DNA of 64,000 nt. Source: Semisulcospira habei (lineage: Eukaryota; Mollusca; Gastropoda; Semisulcospiridae). Below, piece after piece: positions 49,518 through 62,345 of this stretch; the stretch's first letter is position 1; each line of letters opens with the position of its first letter. The stretch is taken from contig BTPG01000004.1 in assembly GCA_036245525.1 (NCBI GenBank), forward strand, positions 227,917,376 to 227,981,375, in the 5' to 3' direction. Position numbers and translations under genes: made by a program. The notes under the pieces are model-generated. The model did not search any database. It was not told the DNA's origin and was given only the letters and a program-made list of their open reading frames with translations.

Positions 49518-50340
49518 CCTCCCAAGGTGATTAACGAGAGGTCATTCTTACGAGTGCCTTTGTGTATGACATACTGGGGTTGGGATTGAGAGAAGGAGAA
49601 GTGAATTTACGGAGAAGTGATCCCCCCCCCCCCCCCGGTCCCCCTTGAATTGACTTCTCCTACTCTCTCTTCCAGTCGCCCCCTACATTTTGAGGGGCGT
49701 CAGGCACGCAGGCGCTTCTTTTTTGTGCACTAACACCAGCCAGCACACTTGTCCATTATCTGCGACAAAAAAGTTTTATTTATTGCTAAAACTTCTACAT
49801 AGTCCACATTGAACATTTTGAGACGACCCCTCAACTAACCTCAACCTGGAAAAACAGCTGTTTTCTGGACATGCGCATGCGCAGTCGCTTGCCAGAAAGC
49901 GCATGGCTGTGATGTGACAAAAAGATAACTCAAAAAGATAACTTGAAAACACTTTCGGTTTACTGTGGGCCGCAAACTGCATGTCGGGATGCACGGTACT
50001 GTTTTCGGCCGTTTCGTGCTCTCGCAGCCATTTAAATATTAAAACACCTTGTGCGAACTGGCAGTGGTACGCTTACCATTTTAAGGCAACAAACATCGTG
50101 AACACGACAGGTGCACACGCACGGCTGCTGCGGCCGTACTGAAACAGTTAAAATTTGGATGCATGTATGTACATTGTCAGTGTTTGGGTATCGACGGTCG
50201 TGCTGGTCCGACTTGTTGAAATAGTCTTTACGTTCCCGGCATGTAGGGCCACCCATCGGTACTTGGGAAGTACAGAGGGTAGCGCTGTAGGCCTGGACTC
50301 GTATAGTGCTGGTCGAGGTCCAGGGCACAACCCCGATTAT
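49518..50340. other. Non-coding stretch
   Basis: It contains a C17 run at 49621-49637 and no gene I can support. The segment 50255-50340 ends just before an (AT)n array, and its TATAGGATAATATATATGTGCG lead is repeated at 52020-52044. Confidence 0.4.
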
Positions 50341-50358
50341 AGGATAATATATATGTGC

Positions 50359-50478
<120 letters not shown>

Positions 50479-50482
50479 CTTA

Positions 50483-51220
<738 letters not shown>

Positions 51221-51224
51221 TCAT

Positions 51225-51445
51225 TAAATTCTGAGAATGCTCGTGCTACGCTAATGCCATGGAATTCCAGGCTGGTAAGCTTTTATTGTGTCATCAGGAC
51301 ATCAGCTGCCCTTTTTGTGACTGCATCGCCTACTAGTTCTAGAAAGGAGAGGGTTAGTGAGAGAGAAGAAAAAATGACAGACCTATCATTTTAAGCCTTC
51401 CACTGAACACCTACAATATAAAGTAGTAGGGACTGCCCCTAGGCG
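51225..51445 (+). repeat. Interspersed repeat also present inverted at 57180-57330
   Basis: It shares TTCTGAGAATGCT, GCCATGGAATTCCAGGCTGG and ACATCAGCTGCCCTTTTGTG with the other copy on the opposite strand. The element type is unknown. Confidence 0.65.
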
Positions 51446-51556
51446 CCCCACAATCCGCTGGAGAATATGCAAGAGGGGAGGCTAGTGCATGAATATTCCC
51501 AAACAGATCTTGGACCTGCTGGATAGATTTAAGTTTTTGCCGCCCACGACCGGTTC

Positions 51557-51870
<314 letters not shown>

Positions 51871-51888
51871 ACTGGTTTTTTTTTTATT

Positions 51889-51920
<32 letters not shown>

Positions 51921-52041
51921 TATATATATATATTATATATATATATATATATATACTTAAAATATGAAGAAAGGATCCACAAACACCACGTAGTTTAGAA
52001 GGAGTTACACTTTTAATTTTTATAGGATAATATATATGTGC

Positions 52042-52606
<565 letters not shown>

Positions 52607-52632
52607 TAATATATATATATATATATATATAT

Positions 52633-52879
52633 TACTTAGTTACGCCTGTCACCCCTACCCGGGTATAGGCCGTCGACGAGAGACCTCCAGCAACTCCTGT
52701 CCTGTGCTTCTCCTTCGATTCTACGGTTCCCAGTCTCTTGGTGTCTGCTTGGAGGTCTCGACGCCAGGAGTTTCTCGGCCTACCTCTTTTCCTCTTTCCC
52801 TGGGGGTTTATGGTACATGGTCTTGACGTTCCATGTGCCCATGGTTGTGTCCCTGGATAGAGAGAGGCGGCTCAGTCCT
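52633..52879 (-). mobile_element. Internally deleted RTE-like derivative, copy 2
   Basis: It has the same internal join as 50483-51050 (CCCTGGGGGTT|TATGGTACATGG at 52804) but a shorter leader. It is bordered by inverted copies of ATTACTTAGTTA and AT tracts on both sides. Confidence 0.75.
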
Positions 52880-52911
52880 GTAACTAAGTAATATATATAT
52901 ATATATATCAT

Positions 52912-55900
52912 CATGTTCACATCTGCATGGGACATAGACGACCCCGGCCCCCACGAGTCCCCTGCTGCCTTGCAGGCCTGGCCGCTTGGCTGCGGAAAGG
53001 CTAAGGGAGGAAACCCTTGACATCAAAGCCCCCGTGTCTCCGGGGAAGGCTTTTGAGCCAGAGACTAAGACAAGGACAGTCTGATATAAAACCTACAACC
53101 CGAGGACCTCGATGCTACCGTCCCAGCTTGCTAGGCCATGGCAAACGAACCAAGAGTTTAAAGGGTGGGGCCAGTACTGCGCACACTGCACTCCACCAAA
53201 AAGCTCCACCGCGCAGGCTTTAGGAAACGCCCACGGACTAAGACACTGAACTTTCAAAGTCCTGTAGCGATGGGCAAGGGGCAAACGGCAGGTGAAAGAT
53301 GTCACTGGAAGCCGCAATCTCAAACCTGCATGCAGGCGGTTCATGATATTGGTCGCCTGATGTTGACCTGGGGATGACAACGTCACTCGGCACACCCTGA
53401 ACGACCAAGCAGCCTTCTCTAGGGACAGCACTGCTTGCTCCACACGGAGAGGGGCCTAGAAAAGGTGGCCTAACCAAAGCTCATCCCCTCGTAATCCCAG
53501 TTGGCTAGCCGCGGTCAACGGGCATCTTCTCATGTGGTCAGAAAACAAGAAAAAACAATGGATCCACTCTCATGACGACCACGATCGGACTCAACGTAGC
53601 ATGCTGGAACATCCGAACCATGCTCGACACAGCAGACAGCGGACACCCTGAACGTCGCTCCGCCCTCATTGCCCATGAATTGCGGAGATTAAACATCGAC
53701 ATCGCCGCGCTCAGCGAAGTACGCCTCCCGGAGGAAGGCAGCCTCCAAGAACTTGGCGTTGGCTACACCCTCTACTGGTCAGGCAGGCCTGCATCAGAAA
53801 GACGGCTCTCAGGCGTGGGCTTCATGGTGAAGACCCCCATTGCGACTAAGTTGGAAAACCTACCAACGGGTCACTCCGACCGCATCATGTCCATGCGCCT
53901 CCCACTGAGACACCAGCAATACGTCACCCTTCTCAGTGTGTACTCCCCAACCCTCCTGGCAGAGCCTGCAGAAAAAGACAAGTACTACTCTGACCTGCGC
54001 AGCCTCCAGCAGAGCACCCCTGCAGACGACAAAGTCATCATCCTTGGCGACTTCAACGCCAAAGTGGGCCAGGACTCTGAAGCCTGGAAAGGAGTCCTCG
54101 GCAAGCATGGCGTTGGAAACTGCAATGACAATGGTCGCCTACTGTTGGAGTTCTGTGCAGAGCAGCAACTTGTCATCACCTTTCCAGGAAAAGGACAGTC
54201 GAAAGACCACCTGGATGCATCCCCGCTCCAAGCACTGGCACCTTATCGACTATGTCCTAGTGCGTCAGAGGGACCGCAGTGACGTCCTCCTTACCAGAGT
54301 GATGCCCAGCGCAGAGTGCCACACTGACCACCGCCTTGTTCGCTGCAAACTCAGGCTCCGCCTCAAGCTGAAACCCAAGAAAGGGCCCCCCCCCCCCCCC
54401 CCACCAAGAACAAGCTTGATGTTGCCAGCCTTCAGCGTGACGACAAGAAAGCTGCCCTTCAGGCCGATTTACAGCGCATGCTCAAAGACACAGTTGATCC
54501 TGCAGACTCCTCCCCTGAAACACTCTGGGAACAACTGAAAACTGCTATTGTAAAATCGTCTGTGGAAGTCTTGGGCTTTGCTAGAAAGAGGAACAAAGAC
54601 TGGTTTGACGAAAACGACGTAGAGATACAGGAACTTCTAGCAAAAAAAAAAAGAGCCGCCCACCAGGCCCATCCCTTCCTGCCCTGTGAAGAAGTCTGCC
54701 TTCCGCCTCATATGCAGCAGTCTCCAGCTCAAGCTTAGAGAGCTCCAGAACGAGTGGTGGTCCAGACTCGCACAGAGGACCCAGCTCTGCGCTGACAACG
54801 GTGACTACAGGGGCTTCTACGAAGCACTGAAAGCAGTGTATGGCCCTAGGCACCTGGTACAATGTCCCCTGCGAAGCGCTGATGGACAGGCACTCCTCAC
54901 AGATAATACCTCCATCTTGAACCGCTGGTCGGAATACTTTCAGGACCTCTTCGGCGCTGAGAAAAAAAATAATTCTTTACTGTCCTGACACCCATATGTG
55001 TGTGTGTGTGTGTGTGGCAGATCCTGGAGCGACTAGGCTGTCCCCCAAAGTTTCTCAACATGATCGTCCAGCTCCACGAGGACCAGCAAGGCCAGGTCAG
55101 ACTAAACAGTGACCTCTCAGAACCATTCCCCATTCGCAACGGCGTGAAACAAGGCTGCGTGCTGGCACCGACCCTCTTTACCATCTTCTTCAGCATGATG
55201 TTGAAGCAGGCCACAGTGGATCTCGACGATGACGACGCAGTGTACATCAGGTATCGTCTCGATGGCAGCCTGTTCAACCTCAGACGACTGCAGGCCCACA
55301 CGAAAGCCCTAGACCAACTGATTCGTGAGCTGCTCTTTGCTGATGACGCTGCCCTTGTTGCACACACAGAGAGAGCCTTGCAGCGCATTACGTCCTGCTT
55401 CGCAGATGCCGCCCAGCTCTTTGGACTTGAGGTCAGTCTGAAAAAGACAGAGGTCCTTCATCAGCCGGCACCCAAGGAAGAGCATTGCCCTCCCCACATC
55501 ACCATCGGCGAGTCCGAACTGAAGTCTGTACACCAGTTTACCTACCTTGGCTGCATCATCACGTCAGACGCCAAGCTGGACAAGGAGCTGGACAACAGGC
55601 TGGCAAAAGCGAACAGTGCTTTCGGGCGACTATACAAGCGGGTGTGGCACAATCAACAGCTGAAAAAAGGCACCAAGATCAGCGTGTACAGAGCTGTCGT
55701 CCTCACCACCCTGCTGTACGGTTCCGAGTCCTGGGCCCTCTACCGCAGCCAACTACGACTCCTCGAACGCTTCCACCAGCGCTGCCTGCGTACCATCCTC
55801 AGCATTCACTGGAGTGACTATGTCACCAACGTCGAGGTCCTTGAACAGGCAGAAACTGTGAGCATCGAGGCTTTGCTGCTGCGGACACAGCTTCGCTGAG

Positions 55901-56325
55901 CGTGGCACGTCTCCAGGATGGAGGATCATCGCCTACCCAAGATCACTCTGTTCGGCGAGCTCGTCACTGGACTCTGAGACAGAGGGGCACCAAAGAAGAG
56001 ATACAAAGACGGTCTCAAGAAGTCACTTAGTGCCTGCCAAATCGACCACCGCCAGTGGTCTTCGCTTGCTGCGGACCGTGACACCTGGCGCTCCACCATT
56101 CACAAGGCAGCCGTCTCCTTTGAGGACTCTCGCAGAGCTAACCTTAAGGACAAGCGGCTCAGAAGAAAAACCAGAGTTGTCGTAACTCAGAATCGTGACC
56201 AGACCTTCCCCTGCAGCCGCTGCGGTCGAACCTGCCTGTCCCGGATTGGCCTCTGCAGCCACGAAAATGCCTGCAGACGACGTGGGCAAGCCCTATAGAA
56301 TCTTCGTTCGCGAAGTCAAGCCAAG
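52912..56325 (+). pseudogene. LINE with C-terminal zinc finger, near full length but decayed
   Basis: A leader (52912-53571) is followed by an endonuclease (53572-54290: LNVACWNIRTMLDTAD, ALSEVRLPE, VYSPTLL, LGDFNAKVGQD), frameshifted near 54215 and at a C16 run (54388-54403). After a linker frame, a deletion replaced by (TG)n at 54995-55014 removes the fingers and motif A of the RT. RT resumes ILERLGCPPKF, GVKQGCVLAPTLF, FADDAALV. Stops follow at 55897-55899 and 55976-55978. The end is [20 protein letters not shown], a C-x2-C-x12-H-x4-C finger. The gene type is a LINE; the exact clade is uncertain. Confidence 0.8.
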
Positions 56326-57179
56326 AATATGCATGTGTATGCATATATGTGTATGTATACATATGTTTGTACAGGCACACTGGTTGTGCACTATATTTGT
56401 AAAATTTGCTAACTGTATTATAGGGTCAGTTTTTTTTTAGTTGTTGATTGCACGTGGATCTTTGTTTTGTTTGTATCATGTGCTTGTGTGTGTATCGACA
56501 TATACCGACACTTACATGGTGTTGCATGTGTGCTGCATGTGTGTGTGGATGTGCATGTGTACTTGCACACTCATACAGACATGTCCACATTCCGTTCCAC
56601 ACTGTGGAGCTTTTGAGCTCAGAGTCATTTTCATGATTTATTTGGGCTTTTTTCGCTGTTGGTATGTTTTTAACTGGGCTGAGTGTGCATGCGCAGGTTT
56701 GTGTGGTGGTTGCGTATGTGGGTTTAAATTTATGCATTTGTGCTCATCATGCATGTACACGTCCATTAGTCAAAACCAGACTGGCGACAAAAGACTATAT
56801 ATATTTGTTAAATACATGTCCGTTGAAAGGTCCTGGTAAATCAAAGTGGCACATTTGGAGTGCGCCTGAGTTGATCAGTGTTCAGGTCGTATTCCATAGG
56901 CAATAGATTTCCCTGTCCCCCATAACCCGCCCGTCAGGGCCGTCCATGATCACCTTGGTGCTGTGGACGTTAAACCCGAACTAACCAACCTTCAGGTTAC
57001 GCCGTATGCCTACCTGAAGAGCCCTCTTGGGGCGAAACTGGTCGTAGGGGGCAAAAACTTTAAATCTGCTCAGCAGGTCCAGTATCTGTTTGGGAATATT
57101 TTCTATCTTCCCCCCCCCCCTTGGGGGGAGGACGGGATATTCTCCAGTGGGATGGCGGGGCGCCGGGGGGGGGGGGGGT
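56326..57179. other. Non-coding stretch, TG-rich
   Basis: It is rich in GTGTGCATGTGTA-type simple sequence, with homopolymers near 57108-57178 (C9, G11). No gene is supported. Confidence 0.4.
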
Positions 57180-57330
57180 AGTCCCTATTGCTTTATGTAA
57201 TAGGTGTTCAGTGGAAGGCTCAAAAGATAAAATAAGCGATGCTGTCACAAAAGGGCAGCTGATGTCCTGATGACACAATGCCAGCTTACCAGCCTGGAAT
57301 TCCATGGCATTAGCACAGCATTCTCAGAAC
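57180..57330 (-). repeat. Inverted copy of the 51225-51445 repeat
   Basis: It is the reverse complement of the earlier copy from AATAGGTGTTCAGTGGAAGGC to CAGCATTCTCAGAA, with small indels. Confidence 0.65.
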
Positions 57331-57474
57331 TTACTTACGCCTGTCACCCTGCATTTGGGCCGTTTATTCTTGATTAAAAATATGAAGAATAATTACACAA
57401 ACTATTTTTTAAAAATTACTTTCTATGTCAGAAAGTAGCCCGGTTATTTTCTTCTATTTTGTTGTCGATACTTT

Positions 57475-57543
57475 TGGACTGGGCATTTGTCCCGCCATGA
57501 GATGGCCTTAGTCGCCTGCTCGACGTTAAACCCAATAACTAAT
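57475..57543 (+). mobile_element. 3' terminal remnant of the I-like LINE
   Basis: CCCGCCATGAGATGGCCTTAG, then CGTTAAACCCAATAACTAA matches the ends at 26365-26420 and 31770-31838. Confidence 0.7.
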
Positions 57544-57713
57544 TCTTAGCATTTGTAATTTTCATCCCATCCTCTTGAAACCTGTTGAGTGAATGTCAAA
57601 TACAATACACTACTACTTTATTAATCCCTCACGGGGAAATTCACTGTCTGCCCGTACAACACATGGCATCATCATCCACTCATTGAAATAATTAAATAAC
57701 CCATAACTCTCAG

Positions 57714-57927
57714 TTAACTCATTTTACCCCAGACACACCACAGCAAGGCAAGGGTCGACCATGATAGTTCAAGGGTGATGCCAGAATAGCTTGGCGCCCA
57801 TAGGCGCCAAGCTATTCTGGCATCACCCTTGAACTATCATGGTCGACCTGTGTCCTGCACTGCAATGCAGTCTTCAGAGGGCAACGGCAACATTTGGGAA
57901 TTTCAGTCTTAGGGTACAATGAGTTAA
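57714..57927. mobile_element. Full family 1-type palindromic MITE with TTAA ends
   Basis: TTAA at 57714 and 57924 enclose arms GGTCGACCATGATAGTTCAA ... GGCGCC and their complement. The sequence is diverged from the gene A copies (GTGATGCCAGAATAG instead of GTAGTGCCAGATTAG), so it is a sub-family. Confidence 0.7.
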
Positions 57928-58397
57928 AGAGATGAACTGTAACAGGCTGTAACACCCCTTCTTCACTCTCTCCTCTGCAGCTCTATTTATCTCTCTTTAC
58001 CTTTCTTTTAGCTGTGGAGGTGGTTCGGGTGTTTTTGTGCGTGCGTGCACATGTGATGATCTGGATGCGACACCCCTGCGACGTGCTCTTTAACGTGGCA
58101 GAGGAATCACATCCACATGTCAGGATGGCTAACCATTACTATTTTGTCAGGATAAACACTTTGCGTGTGCGTACAATTTCAATTCCTGTTCATGCAGACA
58201 CAAACTCACGCACAAACTGTACCGCGCCATTCAATCTCACGCAATAAACTGTTATCTGATAAATGACAGAGATACTAAAGTTAGAAAAACAAGGTTCTTT
58301 TCTTGGTAATGATTACATCATATTTCTCGTCTCTTCAGGAGAAAAATTCTCTTCTCCTCAAATCACCAAGTCGTATAATTTTCTTTTTCTTCTTCCC
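57928..58397. other. Non-coding stretch
   Basis: I see no supported gene or repeat here. Confidence 0.4.
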
Positions 58398-58495
58398 CCT
58401 ACCCGGGTCTGCCCTGGGGAACTTGGGTGGGGTTAACTACTTTTTAGTTCCCAGGGTCACCCTGGTCAGACCCACAGGGTGGGGTTTTCTATCTA
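58398..58495 (+). mobile_element. SINE 5' fragment
   Basis: It matches the GC-rich 5' end of the SINE family (ACCCGGGTCTGCCCTGGGGA, GGTTAACTACTTTTTAG) and is truncated after about 100 bp. Confidence 0.75.
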
Positions 58496-58729
58496 TAAGC
58501 ATCACCAACGGTTATGAACGAAACAACAAAAACAATAATGTCAATCGCGTACGAAATCGAGAACATGTAAGCCATTGGCTTACAAGACGTACTGTTACCT
58601 GTTTAACACTCTTGGCATCAGAAACACTTATGGTTTATGCCTCCTGTGCGTCCAGTGTCAGCAATGTTGCAGTGAACTACTGAAAGAGATAGTACTAAAG
58701 AACTAAATAATGGTGACAGACACTATATA

Positions 58730-59330
58730 ATGATATTACCTTTTAAAAGGGTAACAGCCTGAGGGACAAAAGACTTGGCATAACGTGATGGACGACGTTT
58801 GGGTACTCGAAGTCTGCCCCTTTGTTCGATACGTCTGCTGTCAAATTCATATCCAAGTAGATGTGTTCTGTCATCAAAAACGTCAGCCAGTTTCTTCATA
58901 ATCTGTCTGTTGTACAGGGTGTCCAAAGTATCTTGTGCTATACCAATCACCCCGCCTGCTTTCTGATTACTTTGTTAAGACGATCTTCATCTCTTTTACA
59001 TACATTTCTACCCCAGCGCGTCAGCCCAAAAGTTAGAACGCTAACAATACTGGAACAGTAAAACATCTGTAAAAGCCGGTGCTTACATTAAATGATCCGA
59101 GCTTTCTCAAACAATAAAGACAGGCATGCGCTTTTTTTTCACAATAGCCTATATATCTGAGCTTTTTTCAAACAATAAAGACAGGCATGCGCTTTTTTCA
59201 CAATAGCCTCTGAGCTTTGTTTCCAGGTGAGCAAGTTGTCAAAAAGAACACCCAAATACTTGTAGGACTCTATACGCTCAACTTCTGTTCCCTTGATGAC
59301 TACAGGATCGCTACAGTATTAGAATACTGC
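58730..59330 (-). mobile_element. C-terminal fragment of another LINE (Tx1/Rex-like)
   Basis: The minus strand reads VERIESYKYLGVLFDN, then after decay IVSVLTFGLTRWGRN, RKAGGVIGIAQDTLDTLYNR and GRLRVPKRRPSRYAKSFVPQA. These strings are typical of the C-terminal part of fish and invertebrate LINE polyproteins. Frameshifts are present, and a 43-bp segment (AATAAAGACAGGCATGCGC) is duplicated near 59115-59205. Confidence 0.75.
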
Positions 59331-59634
59331 TAGATCAGTATCCACGACAACAGTTGTTAACCCCCTCCCCCACCCACCCTTTTACAAGTCATAATACATT
59401 GCACTGCAAGAGCTTTGAACAAGGCATTGGTTTCATTGGTGCATTTTGGCAGGGTTTACTTCAGCCTTATGTAACTAGCTCCAAGTATTTCTAGGTGGCA
59501 ATGACTGTATTTTGTTTGAGGTAAGTGATGCATGCCATCGTGTTGGAAACAATCCAACAGTCGATCTTCGAATGTCTGAATGAACAGATGAATGATTCCA
59601 ACTAACTCGATTTTCCATACATACCCAAACCCAT

Positions 59635-60430
59635 GCATAACAAAGTCTTTACTTGCGATGCCCAGTTCGATCTACCTGAAACATCCTACATACATAACAA
59701 AGTCTTTACTAGCGATGCCCAGTTCGATCTACCTGAAGCTTTATATATACATAACAAAGTCTTTACTAGCGAAGCCCAATTCGATCTACCTGAAACATCC
59801 TACATACATAACAAAGTCTTTACTTGTGCAGCACAGTTCAATCTACCTGAAGCTTTATATATACATAACAAAGTCTTTACTAGCGAAGCCCAGTTCAATC
59901 TACCTGAGCATACTACATACATAACAAATACTTTTTACTTGCAATGCCCAGTTCGATCTACCTGAAGCATCCTACAAAGTCTTTACTTGCGAAGCCCCGT
60001 TCGATCTACCTGAAGCATCAGACATACATAACAAAGTCTTTACTTGTGCAGCACAGTTCAATCTACCTGAAGCATCCTATATACACAACAACGTCTTTAC
60101 TTGTGTAGCCCAGTTCGATCGACCTAAAACATCCTACATACATAACAAAGTCTTTACATACATAAAGTCTTTACTTGCAAAGTGCAGTTCAATCTACCTG
60201 AAACATCCTACATACATAACAAAGTCTTTACATACATAAAGTCTTTACTTGCAAAGCGCAGTTCAATCTACCTGAAACATCCTACATACATAACAAAGTC
60301 TTTACATACATAAAGACTTTACTTGCAAAGCGCAGTTCAATCTACCTGAAACATCCTACATACATAACAAAGTCTTTACTTGTGTAGCGCAGTTCAATCT
60401 ACCTGAAGCATCCTACATACATTAAGTCTT
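59635..60430. repeat. 57-bp minisatellite, about 14 copies
   Basis: The unit is CATAACAAAGTCTTTACTTG, then CGAAGCCCAGTTCGATCTAC, then CTGAAACATCC. Early copies are exactly 57 bp, so two overlapping 110-codon frames stay open. Later copies carry insertions and lose the frame. Codon-level conservation is not evident and I do not call a gene. Confidence 0.9.
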
Positions 60431-60431
60431 T

Positions 60432-60935
60432 ACTTTATTGAATGTATGTCGCCAGCCGGTCTAATACACTAAATAAACCCAAGACCATTTATCAACACAC
60501 ATCCAATATCAAGAGCTAGAGGCAGCGCAGACAGTAGGGATTGATTGATTGATTGTACATTGCTTAACGTCCCGACAGCAACAAGGATTTCTCAGGACGT
60601 GCCTGCACTGCTTGTGAAAAAAAAAAAAAAAAAACTAAAAAAAACCCCCAAAAAACAACCAAAAAAACCCAGAATAGTGAATGTATGTTGCCAGCCGGGC
60701 CAGTACGTTAAACAAACTTACGACATGAGGCCTAAATAAAGCTAAGACCATTTGCAGCGCAGACAGTAGGCAGAGTTTAAAAAGGAAAAATACAGGTGAA
60801 CGGGCCAAGGGTAGACAGAAACACATGCCCCAGAAAATAGAGGGGAAACCCACCCTGTGGGGCTAACTAGGGTGACCCTGGGAACTAAAAAGTAGTTAAC
60901 CTCACCCAAGTCCCCCAGGGCAGACCCGGGTGGAA
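60432..60935 (-). mobile_element. SINE cluster (one partial, one full copy)
   Basis: A partial copy (60432-60539) abuts a full copy (60540-60935) starting with the TTGATTGATTG tail on the plus strand. An expanded A/C-rich stretch lies at 60617-60672. Confidence 0.8.
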
Positions 60936-60944
60936 GGGGGAGGG

Positions 60945-61215
60945 GGGCTTAACAGGAGATACAACAGTTTTGTCCTGTGCACGCTGGCCTGTCTCATCAT
61001 GTGTTTTCACCTTTACATAACAGGAGATACAACAGTTTTGTCCTGTGCACGCTGGCCTGTCTCATCATGTGTTTTCACCTTTACATAACAGGAGATACAA
61101 CAGTTTTGTCCTGTGCACGCTGGCCTGTCTCATCATGTGTTTTCACCTTTACATAACAGGAGATACAACAGTTTTGTCCTGTGCACGCTGGCCTGTCTCA
61201 TCATGTGTTTTCAAG
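60945..61215. repeat. 68-bp tandem repeat, four copies
   Basis: The unit is TAACAGGAGATACAACAGTT, then TTGTCCTGTGCACGCTGGCC, then TGTCTCATCATGTG. The unit includes a degenerate zinc-finger linker (minus strand THDETGQRA), so the array arose from the neighbouring finger array. Confidence 0.85.
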
Positions 61216-61470
61216 TCACCAGATCCAGTAAAACTGCCACTACATTCTGTACATTTCTGTTACTTCTGGGTCAGCATGTGTGTTTTTCAGGAAGCTGAGT
61301 GAGTGAAACAAGCATTACATTTCTATACACTTGTGTGGCTTCTGGCCTGTGCGTTACAAAGTGTGTTTTAAAGTTACCAGATTTATTGAAACTATCAATA
61401 CATTCTGTACACTTAGTGGGTTTCTAGCCCGTGTGTGTCAGCATGTGTGTTTTCAAGGTACTAGATTGAG

Positions 61471-62345
61471 TGGTTGGTTGGTTGTACATTGCTTAACGTC
61501 CCGACAGCAACAATACTTTCTCAGGACGTGCCTGCACTGCTTGTGAAAAAAACACAAGTAAACAGAATATTGAATGTATGTCGCCAGCCGGTCTAACACG
61601 CTAAATAAACCTAAGACCATTTAGCAACACATCCAATATCAAGAGCAACAGGCAGCGCAGACAGTAGGGAGAGTTTAAAAAAGGTTGGTTGTTTGGTTGC
61701 TTAACATCCCGACAGCAACAAGACTTTCTAAGGACGTGCCTGCAGTGCTTGTGAAAAATAAAACTAACAGAATAGTACACAAACCAAGGGGAATCACTCA
61801 GCGATGGACAGACAAACAGTTAAATCCAGTTGAGGGTTGTAGATGATCGTCTTGTTCTATACCTGCGTATTTCTCTGTGGTCTGGTGAATGGGTGCCTGA
61901 TAGGCATGGACAGGGGATCCAACTGTTTGTCTGTCCAGTGCTGAGTTATTCCCCTTTGTATACAATTCTGCCAGCGCTAGCCTCACCTATCTGGTTTGTG
62001 AGTAACAGAATATTGATGCATGTCGCCAGCCAGTCTAATACACTATAAATAAACTCAGACGATTTAGCAACACACATCCAAAATCAAGAGCTACAGTAGG
62101 AAGAGTTTAATAAACAAAAATGCTGGTGAATGGACCAAGGGTAGACAGAAACACATGCCCCAGAATAAAGAGGAAAACCCACCCTGTAGGGATTATCAGT
62201 GTGACCCTGGGAACTATAAAGTAGTTAACCCCACCAAAGTCCCCCAGGAAGGAGCCAGGTGGGGGTTTAAAAAAAGGAAAATACATGAGAACTAAAAAGC
62301 AATTAAATTCACCAAAGTCCTCTAGGGCAGACCCGGGTAGGGGTA
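61471..62345 (-). mobile_element. Cluster of SINE copies
   Basis: Minus-strand SINE pieces occur at 61471-61682 and 61683-61776 with a continuation at 61990-62260, and at 62262-62345. The tail of the first is a GGTTGGTTGG variant. They interrupt the zinc-finger remnants. Confidence 0.75.
61777..61966. mobile_element. MITE with about 45-bp terminal inverted repeats
   Basis: ACACAAACCAAGGGGAATCA...GGACAGACAAACAGTT is mirrored by AACTGTTTGTCTGTCCAG...ATTCCCCTTTGTATAC. It splits a SINE copy between ACAGAATAGT and GTAACAGAATATTG. Fragments of the family lie at 12889-12940 and 13645-13705. Confidence 0.75.
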
